Positions 22,710 through 35,084 of a stretch of 64,000 nucleotides of DNA are shown piece by piece (position 1 is the first letter of the stretch; each line of letters opens with the position of its first letter). The DNA lies in the NCBI RefSeq assembly GCF_000276665.1, contig NW_004955475.1:3158914-3222913 (forward strand), read 5' to 3'. Position numbers and translations under genes: made by a program. The DNA comes from Chinchilla lanigera. Its lineage: Eukaryota > Chordata > Mammalia > Rodentia > Chinchillidae. Under the pieces are notes generated by a model. The model ran no database searches, was not told where the DNA came from, and was given only the letters and a program-made list of their open reading frames with translations.

Positions 22710-23060
22710 TTCCCTTCTTTCTTTCTTTTCTTCTTTACTTCTTCGCAGTTGTTCTTCCCTATTAAGCAGTTTCTTTTCCTTTCACAATATGTATTTTATC
22801 TTTCAGTTTTATTTACTCTTTATAATTTCTATTGGATTATTGAAAGGAACAGTAAATATTTAATTGTTTGATCAATCTTGTTTGATTAACCTATATCTGT
22901 TAATCTGAGCAAATACTTTGAAGACGACAATAAATAATACAACAACTATTGTTATTTCTTAATCTTGATTTGGAATCCTGTATCGTTTTCATAGTTTCTG
23001 TGTTGTTTTGTTTCTCTCTTTTTGTTATTTGGTTTTTGTTCATTTCTCTTTCAAATAAAA
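22657..23060 (+). mobile_element. short L1 with 5' inversion
   Basis: The first part (about 22708-22840) is L1 3' UTR in minus orientation (tttcccttctttctttc, tttcagttttatttactc). The second part (about 22840-23060) is the adjoining 3' UTR in plus orientation, ending in AATAAAAAAA. This head-to-head arrangement is the known product of twin priming. The flanking LTR sequence is continuous across the insertion. Confidence 0.75.
22674..22707 (+). repeat. (TG)n microsatellite
   Basis: About 17 TG dinucleotides, located at the 5' edge of the inverted L1 fragment, where other L1 copies have a TA-rich run. Confidence 0.95.
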
Positions 23061-23393
23061 AAAATGAGAGGTTTATTTTGTCTCGCTCTTCAGTCAGCTG
23101 GCTTCAATACTGGACAGCATAGCAGAGTGACATGGTAGATGATTGCTGCTTACTGCATGGTTGACTGGAAGCAGAGTAGAAGGAGTAACTGGGAAGGGAG
23201 CTATACTCTTCCATGTCGTGCTCCAGTACCCCATCTCTTTTAACCAAGTCCTGCCTCCTAACAATGCATTTAACTATAAACTTATCAGTGGACCAATCAA
23301 CTATTGAGTATAGTGTCCCATAATCCAGTCACATTTCAAAATCCTCACCTATGAGCACATGACACTTCAGGGGGCTATCTCAATATAAGTCAC

Positions 23394-23619
23394 AAAATGC
23401 TACCTCTATCTTTAAAAGGGCTCATGTGTATCTTTTTATGTAGAGTACAGTTTGGTGCTTGAGGGGTACAGCAAGGGAAACTGAGCAATCTATTAGGCAT
23501 TCTCAGAGCTGGTCCTGTTAGTAAATGACAGGCGTTGCACTTCACCACAAAAGGGAGTGTTGATGATTCACATGCCATCCACAACTTGAATTCTCCACTG
23601 TTGGGATAGAGACAAGGAG
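23394..23619. other. unassigned 226-bp stretch
   Basis: No match to other sequence in the window and no meaningful open frame. It lies between two MaLR LTRs. Confidence 0.5.
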
Positions 23620-25360
23620 CCAGTGAGGGAGATATGTGCATCTAGGTCTCACATCCAGTGGATCGCCTCTTCTGACCAGGTCCCATCTCCTACCAGCAAG
23701 TAAGCTATAAAACCCTATAATCCAATTACCTTCCAAAAGCCTTAGCTATAAGCACATGAACCTCTTGGGGGACATCTAGCTATAAACCATAACATCAAAG
23801 ATTTCTATTCCAAAATTGAAGAATTGGAAAATGGGAAAGACTCAGGCCAAAGTAAGATGGAATACAGCAGGTACAGCATTAAATCCTATACCTCCTTGTC
23901 CAGCAACTGGGGCAGGGTGTGGTGAGATGTTAGATCTGAAGAGTTTTGGAGCACCACTATTTTGGCTTTGGTGCAGCCTGCATGACCTCTCTCTTGTGCC
24001 AATTTACCTAACCGGGTACAGTGTTTCTTGAGATACACACAACTTTTTTTTGCATTTTCAACTTTCTGAGTTCTCCACTGTACCTTCAGCTTCACTCTCA
24101 TAGCTTCACTCATTGCTCTTTCAAGGGCTCCTTGCCTGTTTTTAGGGCCTTCCTCTGAAATCTGAGTGGAAGCTTCATTAAACTAACAACTTTTACATTC
24201 TGTATGCCTGCTTAAGCAGCATCACAGGGACTTCAACCAGCTAGAGCAGTAGGTGGATCCTTACTAGCCATGGCTGCAGTGGCTTCTGAGTGCCTGGATG
24301 ACTGGTCTCAGAGACACACTTCTCTAGGCAGTCCTGGATGAGTAGGGTGTCCTCAGTCTCTCCTATTAAAGCAAAGTCTTTCAAATGATTTTAACCTTGT
24401 ACACCCTTGAGCCTGCAATAGGCAGGGTCTTGTTATTTTCAGAGATATCTTTAAGGCAACTTTCTTACTTTCTTGATGCAAAGTATTTGGATTCTTTTCA
24501 ATGGTGCTGATTCTTTTAGCCACTATGCCCCTTGGCCTCAACTTTGAAGTTGGTTTCTTTTTGCGCAAGCTGCAAATTTTTCACATCTTTCAACCCTGAT
24601 TTTTGCTTGGAAATGTAATTGCAAACATGACTAAAAGCATCCTGCAGCACTCAAGCTGCAGCCTGAACACTGAGTTGCCTTTCAATGTTTTTCTCCAAAT
24701 TATTTTGCCCAATACCTTTAAATTAGCCTCACAAAAAGTTTTAGCACACAGGTCAATTGTAGAAGAGTTCCTTGCCTGAATATAACATACATAGTTTCTA
24801 GTCCAGTTTCAAAAGAGTCCCAGTTCCCAAAGGAAACCTCAGAAGCATGTCCTTTACTGTTCTCAATCTTATCAGCATTCTTGACTTCTGAGTTCCAGCC
24901 AGCATATCCCATCATGCTCTGTTCACAGCATGCTAAGGCCTCTCAGGTGGACAGCTCCAAACTTTTCCAAACTACTCCTGCAATCTGATTCCAAAGACTT
25001 ATAAAGAATATGGTCACGTATACTCATAGCAGTGTCTCTAATTTTCTACACTAATTTTCTATATTAGTCACTTTCTCATTGCTGGAATAAAATGTCCAAC
25101 ACCTGCAATTGAAAGGAATATATGTTTATTTTGGCTTATAGTTCAGAAGTTTCAGTCCACAGACATCTGGTTCCAAGTCAGAAAAGACATGAAAACTGCC
25201 TAATTTAAGGTAGCCAAGAAGCGGGAGTGGGGTAGAAGAAAGTACAAACAGAACCGCACACATCCAGGTGATGGTCACAGTGACCCACCTCTAACTAAAC
25301 CCACTTACTAAAACATTATACCTGGGGGACTAGCTTTAAACCTCAACCATAATGGTGCCC
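23620..25360 (-). mobile_element. MaLR-type element 2, LTR-internal-LTR
   Basis: Reading leftward: 5' LTR (about 25360-25055, ending in the complement of tattagtcactttctcattg), internal region (25054-23794) and a 3' LTR truncated at its far end (23793-23620, opening with the complement of tataaaccataaca). The internal region shares modules with 31261-32345, 33425-34125 and 42025-42880, for example a ctctctcttg block and a gtggcttctgagt block. No coding capacity was seen, as is usual for MaLR elements. Confidence 0.65.
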
Positions 25361-25379
25361 ATTGATCAAACTCCAACTG

Positions 25380-26027
25380 ATTGTGTCCATTACATCTGGG
25401 AACCATCATTCTGCTCTCAGTTTCTATGAGGTAAGCATTTTTAGATTCCAGATATGAGTGATATGTCATTCTGTGCCAACTTATTTCATTAAATATAATG
25501 GTTTCTACTTATATTTATGTTGTTGCAAATGACAGAATCTCATTTTTATAACCAAATAATATTCCATTATATACATATGTAACATGTTTTACTCATTAGT
25601 TGATAGGCACTTATATAATTTCACTTTCTTGGTTATCGGTAATAGTGCAGATATTAACATGGAAGTGGAGAGATTTTTTCCACATACTGATTTCATTTTC
25701 TTCAAATATATACCCAGCATAAAGATTGTTGGGTTACATGATAGTATTACTGCTAATTTTTTGAAACACTACGTTTCATAGTGTCTGTAACAATATACAT
25801 TCTCACAAATGGTGTGTTCCCTTTTCTTTGACTTCTTTTTTATGCTTTTTATCGTTAGTCATTTTGATGGTAGAAATTCTTACTGAAAACAATGATGCTT
25901 CATTGTGATATTGATTTACATTTCCCTGATGATTATTGGTGTTGTGTATTTTTCATGTACTATTGCCAATTTATATGTTTTCTTTTGAGAAATGTCCATT
26001 TAGATTGAATTTCCCCTTTTATAGTAC
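25380..26027 (-). mobile_element. old L1 3' region
   Basis: A degenerate minus-strand L1 3' region with gacagaatctcatttttata, aatattccattatata and a cattctcacaaatggtgt block. It ends where a plus-strand LTR begins. Confidence 0.65.
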
Positions 26028-26500
26028 TGATAGGGTAAGAGAGTCCATTTTGTATTTTTAACTTTATATTAGGAGAAGTCATTTAAATTCACTTAAACTG
26101 TAGTTGACCCCACTCTTCACTCCAGTCCTCTTGGTTAGGTATCAACACACTTAAAGGAGAACAGAGTCATAAAATAAGAACAGAACAAATAGGACAAATT
26201 CGGAAGTATGTTCAAAGTTAAACTGCAGTGCTCATCTGTAATCCGGCTGTTCAAGAGCTTCTGGGAGAAGTAAACTTTACGATAATTGTGTGACATTCTT
26301 CTAAGATTCCCAAAATGAGACAATGGTTACTATGGAAACTTACAATGTACCTAAACAGAAGGTGAGACCCCGATCAGGTCAGACATCTTCTCTGGCTCCT
26401 GGTTAGAGACTGCCCGCTAGCTTAATAAAGCTTTGTTCATTTCTGCGTTTCTGGTTTTCTTGTGAGTGATTTTCTCGTCGAACTCACTTGCCATACCAGT
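26028..26500 (+). mobile_element. solo LTR, ERV class unassigned
   Basis: A 470-bp segment starting tgatagggtaag, with a polyadenylation signal AATAAA in gcttaataaagctttgttc near 26424 and a U5-like tail ending near cttgcca. The order of signals is that of a retroviral LTR in plus orientation. No internal region adjoins it. Confidence 0.6.
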
Positions 26501-27624
26501 AAAAGAATTTTCGCGTGGAAAAATGTTTATTGATGCTCAGGCTTTATTTGTAAGGAATAATGAGATTTAACATGGTATATTGGTACACACATATAGCATA
26601 TATTGAATTTTACCACTATTACCAATCTTCCTTCCCTTTGTATTACCCATAATCCTCTTAGCCATTGCAAGAAGACAATCTTCTAGGTACCTGCTCTCTT
26701 TCCTGATTTTTTCATTTTTTAATTTTGTTAAATTTTTAGATTCTTATACAAAGAAAAAATGTTGTATTCACTTAACATGATGTTTTCCACATCCATCTTT
26801 CTACCTACAAGCAACAAGATTTTATTTTTATTTATGGTTAATAACACTGCATGGTTTGTGTGTGTGTGTGTAGTTATAGATTTAGTTATAGTTTTAGTTA
26901 TGTTCACAATACATTAGTCTGATGATGGGTATGTAGGCTTTTTCCACAGCTTAGCTATTATGAACTATGCCACTTTGTACTGTATGGCTACAGTATGTTG
27001 TCCTTAATTCTATTGGTAATATACCAAAAAATGGTATGTACTACTAGTATGTACCACAATGAAACGCTATATCTAATTTTAGTCATTGGAGAAATCTCCA
27101 TACTAATTTACATAGTGGTTTTTACTAGTTTACATTTCCATCAACAGTGTAAAAGGATTTATTTTAACCCACATTCTCCCCAGTATTCATTTGTTACTAT
27201 ATACTTTATAATATATATTCTGTCCAGAATGAAATGTAATTTCAATGTAGTATTGATGTGAATTCCACTAATGACTTAGATTATTGAATATTCTTATATA
27301 CTTTTGGACATTTTAAATTATGCTTTTGAGAGTGCTCTGTTCAGTTCACTTGCCCATTTATTGATTTGGCCATTGTTTTATTCGTGTTAAGTTTATTTGA
27401 ACTGTTCATGTATTGTAGATAATACTCCTCTACAAGAAATAAAGGTAGCAAAGATTTTCTCCCTTTTTGTAGTTTGCCTGTGTTCTCCATTGATTATTTC
27501 CTTTGCTAGTTAGAAGTGTTTTCATTTTATGTAATCCCATCTGATTCTTCATATTACTTCCTGTTCCATTGGGTTGCATTAAGGAATTATTTGCCTGTGA
27601 TTATAACTTCAAGTGTTTTTTCTA

Positions 27625-28432
27625 TGTTTTCCTTCTTTTTTATTTTAAAGAGAGTAGTACATGAGAAACAAACAAACAAAAAAATTGAACAGTAGCAGCA
27701 CACCAGTATCACGAGTATAAACAAATCAAAGCATGAACATTCAAAACGATACAAGGTCTCAAGACAAAGTAATACAAATCAACAGTGGTTGTTACATTGC
27801 ATTTGTTATCCTCAACTACATTGCTCAGATTATCAGATGTAAGAATGAAAGATTGCTCAAACCATTAAAGAGAATAAGAAAATAATTCCTCAATAAAATA
27901 TTAGAGATAATACAGAGTTTCACTAGACAAGATGTTAGGAGTTCACCATTGTAATTCCATTGCATATTGTTACCTTCAAATCAGTTGTTCAGTCCACCAG
28001 ACACAAGCATACAAAGTCGATCAGAACATAAAAAATTGTGAGCATTAACTGTTCATTTCAATACACCATCAGACAACAGCAATGCAGTCATCACAGCTAT
28101 TAATATATATATATTTATATTTTGCCTTTCTTCTTTTTCTTCTTTCCCTCATCCCAGTCATTCCTTCCTTTGAGCAATTTCTTTCCCTTTCCTATCATCT
28201 ATTGTACATTTTGAGTTTTACCTAGTCTTTCAGATTCCTACAACAAGGAGACAATATGATGTTTACACATGTGGGTCTGATTTATTTCACTTATGAGTAT
28301 GGTCTCTGGTTGCATCCATTTACCTACAAAAGCCTCAAGTTTATCTTTTTTAATAGCTGAGTAATACTCCATTGTATAAAAATAACACAACTTTTTTATC
28401 CATTCCTCAGCGGATGGGCATCTGAGTTGTTT
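27625..28432 (-). mobile_element. L1 3' end(s) nested in old L1
   Basis: Minus-strand L1 3' UTR sequence in which the same segment appears twice, about 160 bp apart: near 27750 (ctcaagacaaagtaataca, gttatcctcaac) and near 27912 (tcactagacaagatgttag, gttaccttcaaa). Either two L1 ends sit in tandem or the 3' UTR is duplicated. The right part runs on to the gctgagtaatactccattg block near 28360. Confidence 0.7.
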
Positions 28433-28997
28433 TTTCTTTCAATACTTCAAATATTTCTGGACTTACATCTAGGTCTTTTATCCATTTTGTTTTGATTTTA
28501 GCATGATTTGAGAGATCGGAATCTAGTTTCAATGTTTTGCATGCAGATATACAGTTTACTCAAGACCACTTGTTGAAGATACTATTTTGGCTTCTTTGTA
28601 AAAAATTAGACTGCTGAAAATTTATGTTTTTCTTTCCACTTCTTCTGTTCTGTTCTATTGATCTATATGTCTGGATTTTTGGGCAGGACCAAGTTGTTTT
28701 TATTAATACAGCTTTTCAATATTTGAAATTTGGTATAGTTATGCCTCTGGTCTTGCTCTCTTTGCTCAGGATTACGTGGGCTATACTAGTTTCTTTGTTC
28801 TCCCATAGGAATTTTAGATATTTTTTCTAGTTCTGTGAAGAATGTCATTGGTATTTTAACAGGAATGACAATGAATTTCTAGATTGCTTTTGATAATATG
28901 GCCATGATGGCAATGCTGGTCTTGTCAACATGTGAAAAATTGCTGTGCTTCCATTTTGTGATGTCTTCCTCAGTTTCTTTCTTCAATGTTCTCTAAT

Positions 28998-29030
28998 TTC
29001 CATTATATATATATAATATATATATATGTT
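28998..29030. repeat. TA-rich simple repeat
   Basis: Two short (TA)n runs separated by aatat, inside the old L1. Confidence 0.85.
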
Positions 29031-30182
29031 TTCCTTTTTGTTCAGGTTATTTGTGAATTGCTTATTCTTTGTACTTATCATGAATGGAACAGTTTTCTTA
29101 ATTTTTTGGAGTGGTTTATTATTCACCTATAGGAAAGCTGTTATTTTTCTGTATTGATTTTGTGTGATGACCCTTTGATTAATTTGTTTATCAGATATGA
29201 GAATTTTCTGATGGAGTTTTTAGGATCTTCTCTGTAATGGATTACATGAATGGCAAACAGGGATGAACTTACCCTTTTCCCATTTTTATCTCTTTTATTA
29301 CTCTCAGTTACCTTCACTAAAATTTCAAGAACTATATTTAACAAGAGTGATGAAAATTTACAACCTGTATTATTTATAATTTCTTTTGGTTTATTCCTAA
29401 CTTTTGAACATCTTTCATTTTTTTCCATTTAGTATGTTCACCGCGAGATTGTAGCACATAGCTTCTATCAATTTGAAGAAAGATCATTCAATTTCTATTT
29501 TCTTCAGGAATGTTATCATAAAGTGCTGTCAATTTTCTCGAATGATTTGCATGGATTGAGGTGACGATATGGTTTTGTTAACTTTGTTTTTGGTGATGTA
29601 TTACATTTATTGATATTTACATGTCGAACCAAACTTTCATCCCTGGAGTGAAACTTATTTGCTCATAATGTATGATCCTATAATGTGTTGTTGAATTCTC
29701 TATGCAAGGACCTTACTGAGGACTTTTGCATGTATATTTATCAAGGATGCTGGTCTAAAGTTGTCTTTAATTCTTTATTCTTTATATGGTCTTGGCATCA
29801 AAATAATACTGGCTTCTTAGAAAGAATTTGAAGGAACTCCTTCCCATTCTATTTCATGGGAAAGTTTGAGACACATTAATTTGTTAAGTGCTGGTAACTT
29901 TCAGCAAATTCCATTGAATTGTGTGCTTTGTTAGCTTTGCGGAATGTTCTTTTATGACTATTTCAATTGTGTTGCTTTTTTATTGACCTATTTAGATATT
30001 TTATGTTTTGTTTCAATTTTGGTAGGTCCCATGAGTCTAGGAATTCATCTATTTTATCCTTCAATTTATTGGAATATGAGTTTCCAATATTCTTCTAGAT
30101 TTCAGTATTGTATATTGTGATATTGCCATTTTACTTTTATAATTTGGATCTTCTCTTTTCTGTAGTAAATTTGACAAGTATT

Positions 30183-30282
30183 GGGGGCTGGGGATTTAGC
30201 TCAGCGGCAAAGCGCCTGCCTGGCAAGCACAAGGTCGTGAGTTCGGTTCCCGGTACCGGAGAAAAACAAAAAAAAAAAAAAA
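30183..30282 (+). mobile_element. ID SINE
   Basis: A plus-strand ID element with box A-like tagctcagcggc and box B-like gagttcggttccc and an A-rich tail. The 16-base target-site duplication aaatttgacaagtatt is perfect (30167-30182 and 30283-30298). Confidence 0.98.
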
Positions 30283-30889
30283 AAATTTGACAAGTATTTA
30301 TCAATATTGTTTATGTTTTTAAATAACCAACTCCTTGATTTTTTTGAACTTTTGTATTTTTTTTTAGTTTCTTTTTCACTCTTTTCTGCATGGTGTTTTT
30401 TTTCCTTCTAAAGTATGTAGCTTTGGACTGCTCTTGTGTTTTGTCCAGTAAATTGAGGTGTTATTAATATATAACTTGTTAATACATCATTATGTTTTGG
30501 GGACTGTTCTTATTTTATGCATTCATGGTTATACATTTTCCTCCTAGGGCTCTGTTTCCCCAGTACTGATATATTGTGTTTCCATTATCACCTGATTCTA
30601 GAAAATATGATAGGCTTGATAAAACTGGTCATTCAGCAGGGTAATTTTCAATTGTCCTGTATTTGTGTCATTTTGTAATTTCTTGTGCTGTTCATTGCTA
30701 ACATCATTCCATTGTAATTGGATATGATACATCTGACAATTTTAATGCTTTTATATTTATTAGGGTTTGTCTTTTGACCTTAAATATGGACTACTTTAGA
30801 AAAACTGTCATGAGGTGTAGAAAAAAGTGTATGTGCTGTTGTTTGGGAGGAATAATCTTTAGATATCTATTAGAGTGATTCGATTTAAA

Positions 30890-32655
30890 GTGTAGCAAAT
30901 TACTCAATTTCCTATCAGGACAAATCTGGCCACCCACAGTTTAAAGAAGAAACATTTTATCTTGGCTCTCAGTTTAAAAGGGTTCAGTCAACAGTTGGCT
31001 GGCTTCAAAACAGAAATTGTATGGTGGAAGGGCATAGTGGAGAAAAGCTACTTTACCCCTAGTGGTCCAGAAACAGAAAGAAAAGGTAGGAGCTGAGGAC
31101 AAGAACCGTCCCTTCCTTGTCATGCCCACAGTTACCTACCTCTCCCAGCCACGCCCTATTTCCTAAGACTACATTCAGCTATGACCACATCAATAGCCTA
31201 CTGTACTGTTGAAAATGGCACTCCATGATCCAGTAACCATCCAAATGCCACAGCTTTAAACATATGAGATTTCCTGGAAAATTTCCACTCACTGCATACC
31301 ATTTTTCTCAGCATATGTTCCAAAGTCTTGTAGTCTCTAATGCTTTTGGATTTTTACTGCTCCTCTGGATTCACTGTCATTGTCTTACACAGCTCCTTCT
31401 TAGAGGCTCCTGGAAGGGACACCAAACTTGTCGCACGTTTTTGTCTGGTTTTCAAGGCCCTCATCCGAAAACCATGTGGAAGTCTTCATGACTGCATAAT
31501 TAGAATTTCACATGCCTGTGAAACTAGCAACACATAGATGATGCCAAGGTCTGCTGCCACTTGAAGCAGTAGCCTGGCCTCCTTGAATCATAACAGTATT
31601 GGGTTCTGAAGGCCTAGATTGCTGAACGCAGGGAAACACATCCATAGGTGGCCATGGATGAGTAGGGAACAATGGAACTGTTTTTTAAAATCAAAGTCCT
31701 TCAAAGAAGCTTACCTTTTTACACACTGAGGCTATTAGGGTACCATCAGGACAGTTCCTGAGATGCCACAATACTTTTCTGCTGTCCTGAAGCAAAGTGC
31801 TTGGTTTCCTTTATAACGGCAGTAATCTTTGCAGCAACCACACTCCCTCTAACCCCACATTCAAGGCACTTCCTTTCTAGACAACATGCAAATTTTAAAA
31901 ATTATTGATCTCTAGTTTTTGCAGTTCATTTTCACCATCAAATTGGCTAAAACCTATCAGCAGTACTCCTATCAGAGGTTGAGCATTGGACTGCCTTGTA
32001 ATTATCACTGCCAGATTAGCTTGTCACCTTTAAATTCAACTTCACCCAAAGTATTAAATCATGGGAAAAATGAAGAAAAATTCTCTGCCAGAATAAACAT
32101 GCTTGGCTATAGTCCAGTTTCTAATACAGTCCTCACTGCCCACTGACACCATATGAGCCTGCCTTTTGCTCTCCATCTTTCTATTATCATTGTGATCTTT
32201 TTAGCTGCCACCAGAATCATCCATCCAGCTCCACTTATAGCTCTCCAGGACTCCTCTAGGCCACCTCCCCATGCTTTTTGAATTCCACACACAAAACACC
32301 TTCAATGGTTTCTGAATTTTGTCCCTTTAATTACTGTACAACTCTGGTACCGATTTTCTGTGTTAGTCACTTTTCTATTGTTGAGACAAAATACGCAAAA
32401 CACAACTTAGGATAGAAAGTTTATTGTGGCTCATGGTTTCATAGGATTCAGTCCCCAGTCAGCTGGCTCTAAGCAGAAATGGCACAGTGGGAGAGTATGG
32501 TGACAGAAATGTGCTCAACCCATAACAGCTAGGAAGCAAACAGAGAGAAGGGAGGACTGAGGGCAAGACAGAAAGAATTCTACCTTCAAAGTCATGCTCT
32601 CAGTGAGCTATCTCTTCTAACCAGTTGCCACTTCCTAAGAGTACATTCTATCATG
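30890..32655 (-). mobile_element. MaLR-type element 3, LTR-internal-LTR
   Basis: A complete-looking element of about 1.77 kb in antisense: 3' LTR 30890-31260, internal 31261-32345 and 5' LTR 32346-32655 (whose end is the complement of gttagtcacttttctattg). Old L1 sequence continues on both sides, so it is an insertion. Both LTRs carry the cagtcagctggct block. Confidence 0.7.
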
Positions 32656-32904
32656 TGTAACAGATGAGGAGAAAGAATGTACTTTAATTGGAGACTTACA
32701 CTCATTTGCATTAAATGTTAATAAGAGCTATTACCCATTTGACCCATACTATTATTTTTGTAGAATTTGATTCGTTCTTAATTTTCATTGGTTTTCTATT
32801 TCTCCAACAAGATTGATTCTTTCCCTTGGTTTCGTAGTTGTGGTAGTTTTCTCCCTCTGTGTTTATCACTTAAATCCTTTTGTAATGCTGGCTTAGTGGC
32901 TATA

Positions 32905-34135
32905 CTAGTTAGCTTTCATATTACCAGGACACAATACCTGGCACATACAAATTAAAGGAAGAGAGTTTTAATTTGTTTCAACATGGGATGAATCATGGAT
33001 TCCGTCCATGATTATCAACTTCAAGGAAGAAATATCATCATACAAGTGTGTGGTGGAGCAAAGATACTTAGTCCATGAAGCCAGGAAAAACTGTAGGAGA
33101 ATAACACCAGAGAGGATGACCAAAGGACCAGATACACTATTTAAGATTATGTCTCTGTAATTTATCCAAACGTACTAAGAAATGTGCTTTTCTAATCCTT
33201 TCAGAGGTTCACAAGTCAATCAAGTCGATACAATCAAACTTAACTAGCACATTCTACTATTTTCAATTTGAGAACCAAACACATAATTTCCAATTAAAAA
33301 CTATAATAACAAAATAATGTTACCTCATATTGTACAGCTATCTTGTGTACAACTGACTACAATAATCCTTTTTCCTAAATTTTAACAAACTCACCTTTTG
33401 CAAAATGCAAAAATCAATGTTTTGTCTGGACTCAAACCAAATTCTCAGCTGCCAGCTTCTTTAAAAATAAAAAGGTTTACACATTCCCAAGGTACAGCAG
33501 CATAGGATAAATATTTCCATTACAAAATGGAGGAATGGGACATAGAAAAGATTTGGAATAAAGCAAGTCTGAAACCCACCAAGGAAAGATTATGCCTAGA
33601 GGCATTTGGGGCACATGTTTGTAAGATATAAGTTCCATAGGGTTCCCTCACATCTGTGTCCATGCTTTTTACAGCCAACATGTCCTCTCTCTTGGGATGG
33701 CTTCACTAACAGTCTGAACTGTTAGTGAAGTTTTGCAGCCAACATCCCTCTCTCTTGGGATGGCTTCACTAACAAGCTTTCCTTGGAAGATCACATGTTC
33801 CACATTCCTTGAATTTCAGACTTCCTGGGGTCTCATGTGAACCTTCAGCTTTATTACCATAGCTTCACATGTTGTACTCTCAGAGGTTTCTTTTCTGACC
33901 TTCCAGGCATTCCTTTGAAATATGGGTAGATTCCTCCCTGACCAGATAACTCCTGCATTTGGCATACTGATTAGACCAGCGATACATGGACAATGTCCAG
34001 ATTTGTCACAAGCTCAACTAGTAGCTGAAGCACTTTGGAACATGACTGAAGTGTACTCTGAGTACCTTAGTGGCTATGCATATTAAAGTGAATCCTGGGG
34101 AACCATTTCCCAAGGATTTTCTTCTCAAGTAGACA
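32905..34135 (-). mobile_element. MaLR-type element 4 (3' LTR plus partial internal)
   Basis: Antisense LTR 32905-33250 of a more diverged type, then internal sequence to about 34125 that ends mid-module (gtggctatgcatattaaagt matches the position of 24290). The 5' LTR is missing. Element 5 begins immediately after. It contains a fold-back duplication at 33672-33774. Confidence 0.55.
33672..33774. repeat. direct duplication around a perfect hairpin
   Basis: A 40-base segment (33672-33711, starting cagccaacatgtcctc) recurs at 33736-33774 with two differences. Between them lies a perfect inverted repeat, cttcactaacagt / ctga / actgttagtgaag (33701-33730). The right arm copies the end of the first repeat backwards. 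Confidence 0.95.
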
Positions 34136-34229
34136 TGTTTTAGGTATGTTTTCATTGCTGAGATATAATATTTAATATCCTCAATTTAAAAATAGGAGGC
34201 TTATTTTCTCTAATGTCATTAGGAGATAT

Positions 34230-34358
34230 CAGTCTATGGTCAGCTGGCTTCAGGCAAAAAAAGCATGGCAGAATGGCAGAGTGAAAGAAAGCTTCTCACA
34301 TCATGACAGCTAGGAAGCAGAAAGACAATGGAGGAGCTAGGCATAAAGACAGACCTTT
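34230..34358 (+). repeat. 129-bp inverted repeat, source arm
   Basis: Every base from 34230 to 34358 is matched by the reverse complement of 35438-35566. This arm sits in a normal MaLR LTR context, so it is taken as the source copy. Confidence 0.97.
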
Positions 34359-34839
34359 CCAGATCACACTCACAGCAACTCATGTCTAATTAGGCCCTGC
34401 CTCCTAACAACACACTGAGATGCTAAACACACTAGAAGACAAATCCTATGTTGAGTAGAGTTCCCCCAAAATCCAATTAACTTCAAAAGGCCTGGATGTA
34501 TGCTCATTAGAACTTGGGAGAACATTTTAAATCTAAACTGTAACATTTCTGTCTGACCCCCAAAAGATCATGCACATCTCATTAAGCAAAATGAATTTAG
34601 TTTACCTCTACAAGTCACCAATATCTTAACAATTCCAGCACTGCTGAAAAGTCCAACTTTAAAGTATCCTCTGAGACTCAAGACAAAATCTTAGTGGTGA
34701 ACCTCTGCAAAAATCAAGGAAATCTAAACACTTCTCACATATATCAGCACAGTGTAAAGACTGTCATTTTAAAAGAGAGAAATAGGAGTATAAAAAGTAA
34801 TTGAGCCAAAGAAACACCAAAACCTAGCAGGTAAATGTT

Positions 34840-34908
34840 TTTTTTTTTTTTTTTTTTTTCTGGTTTTTCTCCGGTACCGGGAACCGAACTCACGACCTTG
34901 CGCTTGCC
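34840..34908 (-). mobile_element. 5'-truncated ID SINE
   Basis: A minus-strand ID element with a T22 tract at the left, keeping only the 3' part of the tRNA-like body (ggtaccgggaaccgaactc to gcgcttgcc). The 18-base target-site duplication acctagcaggtaaatgtt is perfect (34822-34839 and 34909-34926). Confidence 0.97.
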
Positions 34909-35084
34909 ACCTAGCAGGTAAATGTTAAATCCTACTGTTGCATGTTCAGGCTGGAAGGCAAGTTGTGGCAAGATGGTAGCTTCAATTGGATTGGGTGTCC
35001 CTGTGGTTATGATATTGCTTGTTGAAAATATCATGGCCTCTCTCCTGAAATTGCTTTGCTCACTACATCTAGTTTTCCACAGAA

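Larger units (their letters stand above)
22191..23393 (-). mobile_element. MaLR-type element 1 (internal end plus LTR)
   Basis: Internal sequence in antisense (22191-22582), then an antisense LTR that starts at gtcactttctcagtgctgagac (22588) and continues at 23067-23393 (cagtcagctggcttc to about ataagtcac). The LTR is split by an L1 3' end with a 5' inversion. The internal part matches the end of the internal region at 24600-25050. Confidence 0.6.
26520..32900 (-). mobile_element. old L1, interrupted, 3' UTR to endonuclease
   Basis: A diverged minus-strand L1 in three blocks: 26520-27620 (3' end and ORF2 C-terminal part), 28432-30890 (RT and endonuclease) and 32655-32900 (start of ORF2). The breaks are a younger L1 end, an ID SINE and a MaLR element. 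An RT remnant is open at 29428-29141 (NTGCKFSSLLLNIVLEIL), where the active-site block has decayed to FAIHVI. It is much more diverged than the L1s at 10-22 kb. Confidence 0.7.

Noticed and set aside
22674..22863. Frames starting with alternating Met/Cys/Val
   Set aside because: They are translations of the (TG)n microsatellite followed by antisense L1 UTR.
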